Shown piece by piece: positions 1-4,924 of a stretch of 7,446 nucleotides of DNA (the first letter of the stretch is position 1; each line of letters begins with the position of its first letter). The notes below the pieces were generated by a model. The model saw only the letters and a list, made by a program, of their open reading frames with translations, did not search any database and was not told where the DNA came from. This DNA comes from Planctomycetaceae bacterium (GTDB lineage Bacteria > Planctomycetota > Planctomycetia > Pirellulales > Thermoguttaceae): assembly GCA_031259095.1 (NCBI GenBank), contig JAIRLW010000399.1, positions 1-7,446 of the forward strand, given 5' to 3'. A program made the translations under genes and the position numbers.

Positions 1-216
1 CTCATTGATTCGATAACCGACTTTGGGACGACCGGAAATACCGGTAATCGCCAAATCTTTGCGAACCTGCACACTTAATTGTCCAAACTCTTCCGCAATT
101 TGAGTACAGGAAATCAGAAGATTCCCGCGATTTTTCTGTTCTTTCAGAAAACGGAGATAGACGGGGAGTCGCTGAATACTTGGAATTGGAAATGATTTGG
201 CGGATTGTATGGACAT
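1..216 (-). CDS. rex: Redox-sensing transcriptional repressor Rex, N-terminal part (cut by window edge)
   Basis: Rex is a homodimeric repressor that senses the NADH/NAD+ ratio and controls fermentation and respiration genes. Reading the minus strand from ATG at 216 gives 72 codons that stay open to base 1, so the Rossmann NAD(H)-binding domain lies outside the window. The visible part fits the Rex winged-helix domain. Residues 11-25 (IPSIQRLPVYLRFLK) match the usual first helix. Residues 40-55 match the helix-turn-helix, with the hallmark VRKDLA at 51-56. GRPKVGY at 62-68 matches the wing, where many Rex proteins have G.RG.GY. An in-frame TGA lies ten codons upstream of this ATG and no other in-frame start follows it, so the start is well fixed, although no good Shine-Dalgarno site is present. 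The 5' neighbour on the same strand ends at 463, too far away for translational coupling. The family call comes from motif recognition on a third of the protein. A divergent Rex-like paralogue cannot be excluded. Confidence 0.85.
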   Translation of the reverse strand, partial: MSIQSAKSFPIPSIQRLPVYLRFLKEQKNRGNLLISCTQIAEEFGQLSVQVRKDLAITGISGRPKVGYRINE

Positions 217-293
217 AAGAGAAAATAGTCTGCCTAAACGAACTCATGAAAAAAACAATAGGATTTTAAGTTATGATTTTATAAAACGAATTT

Positions 294-322
294 ATTTTCG
301 CAAATCTCGTCGAAAGAGTCAA
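294..322 (-). promoter_or_regulatory. Candidate sigma70-type promoter for rex
   Basis: On the minus strand TTGACT (322-317) is followed after 17 bases by GAAAAT (299-294), about 80 bases before the rex ATG. The -35 matches five of six consensus bases and the -10 four of six. A second TTGACT lies 13 bases further upstream (335-330), forming a direct repeat that could be an alternative -35 or a regulator site. The region is AT-rich, so chance matches are likely. Confidence 0.3.
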
Positions 323-376
323 CAGTAACAGTCAATTTTCTTTTTTCTGATTGTTTCACCTTATGAAAGATCATTG

Positions 377-448
377 GTTCCATTAGTCCCTATCGTCCCT
401 AAAGTCCCTTTTTATAGGGATTTTAGGGACGATAGAGACTAATGGGAC
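377..448. repeat. 72-nt near-perfect palindrome made of 9-bp units
   Basis: Arms 377-409 and 416-448 are 33 bp each around a 6-nt T-rich loop. Of the 33 pairs, 30 are Watson-Crick, two are G:T (404/421, 379/446) and one is a C/A mismatch (389/436). Each arm is internally periodic. The left arm has GTCCCT-like 9-mers starting at 377, 386, 395 and 404, and the right arm repeats this in inverse. The structure begins 14 nt beyond the stop codon of the 471-aa gene and lies upstream of rex. It could work as a transcription barrier or an mRNA 3'-end stabiliser, but no T-run follows it on either strand, so it is not a textbook intrinsic terminator. It could also be one copy of a dispersed REP-like or MITE-like element. 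It fills part of the gene-free stretch 217-462. The rest of that stretch is AT-rich and holds only the candidate rex promoter. Confidence 0.85.
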
Positions 449-462
449 AATTAATCAAATAA

Positions 463-1878
463 TCAAAAATCTTGGCGAAATGGTTGGAGATTTTTCCATT
501 CATCGGGAATACGGATTACTTTTTCCGTTCCTTTGGAACATTCATATTCCATCTCCAGTTTCGGAGTGGACTTGAATTTTGTTTCAAAAAGAAGATGTTT
601 TTTCGACAGTCGGTCAATAGAAATTTCGGCGTGCAATAGGGCATGTTCGACCAAACCGTCCTGAATATTATAGCGTAAAAGACCGCGCGGCGTGCATTTT
701 CCGATACGGTTTGATTTAGCGTCGGAGGAATCGAGTTCGATGAATCCTCTGGTAATTTCGAGCGTTGCCGAATTTCCAACATTTTCTTTTCGTGTTATTT
801 CCAGCGTTCCCGAAGGAATACCGCGCATCGACGGATCAAGAATATTGGAAAACTGATCGGCACGAACGAGCCATGTTTCACCAACCGGAACATCCAGTTT
901 GGGCATGATATGATAATCGGCTAACACGCCAAGATTGGCACAAAGATTCCGTTCTGCCTCTGTCAAATCGCAGCCAACCGGTTCTATTTCTTCGACCGCT
1001 CCATGACGATGAGTGATCCGTACTTTTTTACCTTGTAACGAATCTGTGGAACCAAACACATTGATTTTTCCTTTTTTATCTGAAAGATTCCATGTATCCA
1101 AAAGGTTTGCAATTCCTTTGTAACCCCGCAATGCCAAACCTTCGGCAAAAGAATCTGCGGCAATAGGAAATGCGGCTCCGCCCAATTTCAAAACTATTCC
1201 CGAACCCGGCAACAAACCGTCAAATAACGGAGCAAGCCATGTTGTGGTAACACCGGAACCGACTGCAAGATAAGGTTTTGCCCGTTTCATAAAATCGAGT
1301 TGAACCGATTCCACGTCGCACAAAATTTCCAACGTATTGATGGATTGAAAGTCGTAAAGAACAATAATTTCCGTACCGTCATTCTTTTCAACGGTTCGGA
1401 TTAAGCGTGCTTCGGAAGCGTAAGACATATTCAAGAGAGCGCGGACTCCCCATTTTTTGTCCTCAACTTTTCCGTACATTGTCCAACGTAACAGAGAATC
1501 ATAAACTTTTTGCTCTTCGACGGATTTTTTGAGATGTTCCTGATTCAGCCGTTCAGCCGTTTCTGCCTCGACTAATCGAACTCCTTGTTTTTTCATTGTT
1601 TCACGGTTTACCTTTTCACCGGATTTGACAACAATTGTTTCCGATTCGATTATCGGTTCCGGTTTTGTAACTGTTTCAGGTTTGGTAACCGATTCTGCTT
1701 GAGAGTGGGAATGTTCATTTTGGTTGATGGAACCAATTGATCGTTCATTTGTTTCTTTCTCCTGTTGGTTTCCACCTGACTGAAACGCAATAACAACAAG
1801 CAAGATAACAATAATCAAAATGAGAATTGGAATTAAGGCTTTTTGCGGTTTGGGATCATCTGGTATTTCATCGGACAT
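463..1878 (-). CDS. Single-pass membrane-anchored protein of unknown function, 471 aa
   Basis: I do not recognise this family. The protein has a short acidic N-terminus (MSDEIPDDP), then one strong hydrophobic helix at about residues 14-32 with a lysine just before it. The rest is therefore probably outside the cytoplasm, anchored by an uncleaved segment. Residues 33-125 are a hydrophilic, low-complexity linker rich in E, K, Q and T, with a VTKPE duplication near 64-74. A folded-looking part starts near 126. It includes a glycine-rich hydrophobic stretch (about 203-250). The C-terminal half is strand-rich, with VPVGETW at 330-336, two similar TLEITR segments at 358-363 and 372-377, and alternating polar/hydrophobic strands to the end. 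A 'vGetW' beta-rich C-terminus recalls planctomycete secreted proteins of unknown function, which is only a weak resemblance. The start is supported by AGGAG at 1887-1891, eight bases before ATG. It is transcribed divergently from wrbA and its stop is followed by the large palindrome. Confidence 0.8.
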   Translation of the reverse strand: MSDEIPDDPKPQKALIPILILIIVILLVVIAFQSGGNQQEKETNERSIGSINQNEHSHSQAESVTKPETVTKPEPIIESETIVVKSGEKVNRETMKKQGVRLVEAETAERLNQEHLKKSVEEQKVYDSLLRWTMYGKVEDKKWGVRALLNMSYASEARLIRTVEKNDGTEIIVLYDFQSINTLEILCDVESVQLDFMKRAKPYLAVGSGVTTTWLAPLFDGLLPGSGIVLKLGGAAFPIAADSFAEGLALRGYKGIANLLDTWNLSDKKGKINVFGSTDSLQGKKVRITHRHGAVEEIEPVGCDLTEAERNLCANLGVLADYHIMPKLDVPVGETWLVRADQFSNILDPSMRGIPSGTLEITRKENVGNSATLEITRGFIELDSSDAKSNRIGKCTPRGLLRYNIQDGLVEHALLHAEISIDRLSKKHLLFETKFKSTPKLEMEYECSKGTEKVIRIPDEWKNLQPFRQDF

Positions 1879-1886
1879 TTGAAATT

Positions 1887-1891
1887 CTCCT
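1887..1891 (-). promoter_or_regulatory. Shine-Dalgarno site of the 471-aa gene
   Basis: Minus-strand AGGAG, eight bases before the ATG at 1878. It fixes the start. The 15 bases 1890-1904 that include it recur exactly at 4759-4773, where no gene starts. Confidence 0.7.
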
Positions 1892-1950
1892 GATTGTTTT
1901 GGAATTTAGGGATAATACCGGTAAGAGTTAGAAACTAGGAATTCGGAATT

Positions 1951-1979
1951 AGTTTACGCCCCCTTGTGAATATTGTCAA
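1951..1979 (-). promoter_or_regulatory. Sigma70-type promoter for the 471-aa gene
   Basis: Minus-strand TTGACA (1979-1974, a full -35 consensus) is followed by exactly 17 bases and TAAACT (1956-1951, four of six -10 bases). Transcription would start near 1944, giving a leader of about 65 nt before ATG at 1878. A short inverted repeat (AAACTA at 1932-1937, TAGTTT at 1950-1955) overlaps the -10 and the likely start site, so it could be an operator or a 5' hairpin. Planctomycete promoters are poorly characterised, so the consensus match is suggestive only. Confidence 0.5.
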
Positions 1980-2083
1980 GAAGTGTAATATTTCAGCGGA
2001 TTTTTTGAACACGTAGGAATATCAAACAGCAAATCTTATGTTCAACCTTGTTTTGTTAAGAAAATTAGGTAAAAATGAGGTTG

Positions 2084-2112
2084 TTGAAATTTTTTGACGC
2101 CTACATTAAAAT
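2084..2112 (+). promoter_or_regulatory. Candidate sigma70-type promoter for wrbA
   Basis: TTGAAA (2084-2089) and TAAAAT (2107-2112) are separated by 17 bases. Transcription would start near 2119, leaving a leader of about 160 nt before the wrbA ATG. That leader holds a small hairpin and a 12-bp tandem repeat. Confidence 0.4.
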
Positions 2113-2143
2113 AGTCGTTGAATAACGGCAAAAATTAAATAGA

Positions 2144-2165
2144 GACAGTTACGCTTGCAACTGTC
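2144..2165 (+). promoter_or_regulatory. Short inverted repeat in the wrbA leader
   Basis: GACAGTT (2144-2150) pairs exactly with AACTGTC (2159-2165) across an 8-nt spacer. It lies just after the predicted transcription start and could be an operator half-pair or a leader hairpin. No known riboswitch fold was recognised around it. Confidence 0.35.
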
Positions 2166-2203
2166 CGAGTTACCAATAACTTGCCCCAATCATTGCCAAC
2201 GTT

Positions 2204-2239
2204 TTTTTTAATCAATTTTTTAATCGATTTTTTAATCAA
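2204..2239. repeat. Three tandem copies of a 12-bp unit, TTTTTTAATCRA
   Basis: Units run 2204-2215, 2216-2227 and 2228-2239. They are identical except for one base (A or G at position 11). The array ends 42 bases before the wrbA ATG, inside its predicted leader. T-runs of six recur every 12 bases. It could be a slippage-prone tract, an A/T-rich protein-binding array, or neutral. Confidence 0.85.
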
Positions 2240-2281
2240 TACCGCAGAGACGGTTCACCTTCAACAAAAGAGATTGTTAAT

Positions 2282-2908
2282 ATGAGCATCAAAATTAGTA
2301 TTGTGTTTTACAGTATGTACGGACATACATATCGAATGGCGGAAGAGATTGCCGCTGGAGTTCGTGAAGTTTCGGATGTTGTTGCGACGTTGTATCAGAC
2401 GCCGGAGTTGGTTCCTGCGGAAGTGTTGGAAAAATCCGGCGCCGTTGCCGCGAAAGCAACAATGTCCAATGTGCCGGAAGTGTCCAATGATATTCTTGCG
2501 GAATCGGACGGAATCATTTTCGGAACTCCAACCCGATTCGGCAATATGGCGGCACAAATGAGAAACTTCCTTGACCGAACCACTGCTCTTTGGCTCAAAG
2601 GAGCGTTGATCGGTAAAGTCGGCAGTGTTTTCGTTTCAACCGGCACACAACACGGAGGTCAGGAAACAACGATCACCAGTTTCCATACAACATTACTTCA
2701 TCACGGTATGGTGATTGTTGGAGTTCCGTACTCGGAACCAGGACTCGTCAACATGAACGAAATAACCGGCGGTTCACCCTACGGCGCCGCCACGTTGGCA
2801 GGAAGTGACGGTTCGCGTCAACCCTCCGACAACGAACTGCGTATCGCTCGCTTTCAAGGAAAACATGTCGCGGAAATCACCAAAAAATTAACCTCAGGAA
2901 AACTCTAA
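2282..2908 (+). CDS. wrbA: NAD(P)H:quinone oxidoreductase, WrbA family
   Basis: A flavodoxin-fold cytoplasmic enzyme that reduces quinones by two electrons with NAD(P)H and FMN (EC 1.6.5.2), avoiding semiquinone formation and oxidative stress. At 208 aa it is close to the usual length of about 200. The N-terminal strand ends in the FMN-phosphate loop SMYGHTYR (11-18). [18 protein letters not shown] (81-98) and the [12 protein letters not shown] loop (119-130) are hallmark WrbA flavin-contact segments. [13 protein letters not shown] (138-150) carries the histidine pair implicated in the active site. [20 protein letters not shown] (161-180) and [14 protein letters not shown] (185-198) complete the family pattern. 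The ATG at 2282 sits right before the first strand. The ribosome site is weak (AGAGA, about nine bases upstream). It is divergent from the 471-aa gene and followed, 13 nt past its stop, by a large palindrome. Confidence 0.97.
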   Translation: MSIKISIVFYSMYGHTYRMAEEIAAGVREVSDVVATLYQTPELVPAEVLEKSGAVAAKATMSNVPEVSNDILAESDGIIFGTPTRFGNMAAQMRNFLDRTTALWLKGALIGKVGSVFVSTGTQHGGQETTITSFHTTLLHHGMVIVGVPYSEPGLVNMNEITGGSPYGAATLAGSDGSRQPSDNELRIARFQGKHVAEITKKLTSGKL

Positions 2909-2921
2909 AAACCTGTTTTTT

Positions 2922-2989
2922 GATTGACCGAAATCAACCCAATTCGACTAAAATCGATTTTAGTCGAACTGGGGCGATTTCGGTCGATT
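2922..2989. repeat. 68-nt palindrome with a 10-bp internal period
   Basis: Arms 2922-2955 and 2956-2989 are inverse complements with no spacer. The central 26 bp (2943-2968) are perfect. Further out there are mismatches only at 2942/2969, 2937/2974 and 2936/2975 and two G:T pairs. On the right side, GATTTYRGYC-like decamers start at 2956, 2976 and 2986, and their inverses on the left start at 2926 and 2946, giving a 10-bp register. It begins 13 nt after the wrbA stop and ends about 100 nt before lnt. On the plus strand only a four-base T-run (2988-2991) sits at its base. It may limit read-through from wrbA into lnt or protect the wrbA mRNA end. Confidence 0.85.
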
Positions 2990-3077
2990 TTAGCCAGTTA
3001 CGAAATCAGTTTTTAGAAGTTACCTAAATATTGTCCCTTACTGTTTCTAAAATTTTTTGATAAAAAATTGAATTTTT

Positions 3078-3082
3078 AGAGG
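3078..3082 (+). promoter_or_regulatory. Shine-Dalgarno site of lnt
   Basis: AGAGG, six bases before ATG 3089. It supports this start over the next in-frame ATG, which would lose the first membrane segment. No confident promoter was seen between the palindrome and this site. Confidence 0.65.
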
Positions 3083-3088
3083 TTCCCA

Positions 3089-4762
3089 ATGAAAAATATT
3101 GACGCCAATGATGAAAAAAAGAATCGTTTGTTTTCAAAGGTTCATTTTCTATTTATTGCCGGAGTCCTTTGTTATTGGGCTTCCTTGCCGCCGTATGGAT
3201 TTTGGTTTTTGGTTTTTCCGGTTCCTGTTTTCTGGACATTCGTGATCGAACACCCCCAATCAATTCGTTTTCGTATTGTTTATTTTGCAGCATTTTGTTT
3301 CTGGATTATGCCTATTTTGGGGGGAATTGCCTATTCACATCCGCTTACGGTCTTTGTGTTGTTGCTTCTTATCGCTTATCTTTCAATTTATTGGTGTCTC
3401 TTTTTTTATGCTGCCAAAATTGCAGTTTGCCGTTTTGGGATTCCATCCGTTTTGGCTCTTCCGGTTTGCTGGATTGGTTGCGACTATTTGCGTAATTATA
3501 TTTTTGGCGGTCTTTCCTTCTGTTCCCCGGAACGCGCCTTGTATCACCAACCGTTATTGATTCAAATTGCCGACATCGGCGGCGAATATCTTGTCGGCGG
3601 AATGATCATGCTTGTTGGTGCAGGTGTTGCTTCCGGTATTCGTGCTTTGTGGACACACGAAAGATCTGCTAAATGTTATGTTTGGTGTTTTGTTGCCGGA
3701 TTTGTTTTCGTTGCAACACTTGGCTATGGTTTTTTCCAAACCGCCGGTTCCCGTATCAGTCAACCGAATCTGACGATTGCCGTGTTACAAGGTAATATTC
3801 CGCTTATGCATAACGATTATAAAGAACAGGCGGCAAAAGCGGTAAAACAATTTGTTGATTTAACAAAAAAAGCCGCCCAAAATGCTCAGACAGACAAACA
3901 ACCGCTTGATCTGATTATTGCTCCTGAAACGACGGCTCCAATTCTTTTGCTAAAGTACAACCCCAATCTAAAACCGGTAGAGTTTGACCGTTGGACAGGT
4001 TGGTCGGAGTACGCCGTTGACTATTGGGAAGATCGATTCGTACAATTACGAACATTCGTTCAACGGATCGGCGTGCCGATTCTTGTCGGGGTTTCGACAT
4101 TGGAGTTTGAGAAACCGCCAAAGCCCAAAGAACTCAATTCCGCAATGTTAATTGATCCGAAAAACAACCAAACTGAATATCGTTATGATAAAATGCGGCT
4201 TGCAATATTTGGCGAATATATTCCGTTTTCTCAATATTTACCGCAAAACTCTTTTCTTAGAACACTTTGTCGGGAATTTGAATGCGGTACGAAACCGGTT
4301 GCGATTCCGTTAGGCGGCGGGTCTGTGTTTCTTGCAGTGAATATCTGTATCGAAAGTACATCGCCGCATTTTATACGAAATCAAATTTTAACCCTGAAAA
4401 AACAAGGTCAGGAACCGGCAATTTTAGTAAATATGTCGAATGACGCTTGGTTTTTATTTTCGCAACAGATTGATCAACATTTCGCAACACATGTTTTTCG
4501 TGCGGTGGAGAACCGGCGACCCTATATTACGGCGTCAAACGCAGGTTTTTCGGCGATCATTGACAGCCGCGGTGTGATTCGGAACATTGGGCAACGCCGT
4601 GAAGCTGAAGTTATTGTCGGTTCGGTTTCGACAATGGATTACGAAACGCCAATCTATCATTATATCGGCGATATTCCGTCCATTGCCTGTATGCTGGGAG
4701 TTTTTGTATTGATTTTTATGGGCTGGTACAAAAACGGAAACAGAACCAACAAGATTCTCTGA
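3089..4762 (+). CDS. lnt: Apolipoprotein N-acyltransferase
   Basis: An integral inner-membrane enzyme that transfers an acyl chain from phospholipid to the N-terminal cysteine of apolipoproteins, the last step of lipoprotein maturation in diderm bacteria. Hydrophobic segments fill about residues 18-220, followed by an extracytoplasmic nitrilase-like domain (about 226-512) and a final membrane helix (about 527-546). The nitrilase triad is visible: Glu280 in APETTAP, Lys368 in YRYDKMRLAIFGEYIPF and Cys420 in VNICIES. The Lys-Cys spacing of 52 equals that of E. coli Lnt (K335-C387). NMSNDAWF (448-455), QHFATHVFRAVENRRPY (463-479) and SNAGFSAIIDSRG (483-495) are further family hallmarks. At 557 aa it is somewhat longer than the E. 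coli enzyme. The Glu-Lys interval is 88 residues instead of 68, with extra sequence rich in W, Y and D near 290-315. It follows wrbA on the same strand and converges with the HzsA-related gene. Confidence 0.95.
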   Translation: MKNIDANDEKKNRLFSKVHFLFIAGVLCYWASLPPYGFWFLVFPVPVFWTFVIEHPQSIRFRIVYFAAFCFWIMPILGGIAYSHPLTVFVLLLLIAYLSIYWCLFFYAAKIAVCRFGIPSVLALPVCWIGCDYLRNYIFGGLSFCSPERALYHQPLLIQIADIGGEYLVGGMIMLVGAGVASGIRALWTHERSAKCYVWCFVAGFVFVATLGYGFFQTAGSRISQPNLTIAVLQGNIPLMHNDYKEQAAKAVKQFVDLTKKAAQNAQTDKQPLDLIIAPETTAPILLLKYNPNLKPVEFDRWTGWSEYAVDYWEDRFVQLRTFVQRIGVPILVGVSTLEFEKPPKPKELNSAMLIDPKNNQTEYRYDKMRLAIFGEYIPFSQYLPQNSFLRTLCREFECGTKPVAIPLGGGSVFLAVNICIESTSPHFIRNQILTLKKQGQEPAILVNMSNDAWFLFSQQIDQHFATHVFRAVENRRPYITASNAGFSAIIDSRGVIRNIGQRREAEVIVGSVSTMDYETPIYHYIGDIPSIACMLGVFVLIFMGWYKNGNRTNKIL

Positions 4763-4818
4763 TTGTTTTGGAACGTTCCTGATTATACTTGAAAATTCCT
4801 GATTATTTCACATTTTGG
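4759..4818. repeat. Three CTGATT repeats at exact 20-bp spacing
   Basis: CTGATT begins at 4759, 4779 and 4799. The first two 20-mers share a TGRAA and TTC pattern in their second halves, and the third is more diverged. The first copy contains the lnt stop codon TGA (4760-4762). Fifteen bases of the first copy (4759-4773) occur identically at 1890-1904. On the minus strand each copy reads AATCAG followed by GA or AG, like a Shine-Dalgarno site, but no minus-strand gene starts there. Confidence 0.6.
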
Positions 4819-4828
4819 GGGCTATCTC

Positions 4829-4886
4829 TTGATTTTTCTGGCACAAGCAGTATTACCACGAGATACTATCATTGCCGGAAAATCAA
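4829..4886. terminator. Possible bidirectional hairpin between convergent genes
   Basis: TTGATTTTTCTGGCA (4829-4843) pairs with TGCCGGAAAATCAA (4873-4886), with one T:G pair and one bulged T. Inside it, AGTAT (4849-4853) pairs with ATACT (4863-4867) around a 9-nt loop, giving a two-tier stem. It lies between the converging ends of lnt and the HzsA-related gene, which is where a shared terminator is expected. T- and A-rich stretches are inside the stem, not after it, so termination activity is uncertain. Confidence 0.4.
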
Positions 4887-4924
4887 AATAGACAGTTACC
4901 TGCCGAACGTATATCAATTCAAAA

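Noticed and set aside
2..247. Minus-strand open frame of 81 codons starting at 247
   Set aside because: It overlaps the Rex frame in another phase. The Rex frame gives recognisable family motifs and this one gives none.
377..448. Classic Rho-independent terminator, or a CRISPR repeat
   Set aside because: No T-run follows the stem on either strand, and the repeated 9-mers are contiguous with no spacers of constant length.
1964..1979. TTGTGAA followed by TTGTCAA near the -35 of the 471-aa gene, as a Rex operator
   Set aside because: Rex sites are inverted repeats (TTGTGAA with TTCACAA). Here only one half-site is present, and the second word is a direct, imperfect repeat.
2282..4762. wrbA-lnt as a functional operon
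   Set aside because: The genes are 180 bases apart with a 68-nt palindrome between them, and their roles are unrelated. Co-transcription cannot be excluded but is not supported.
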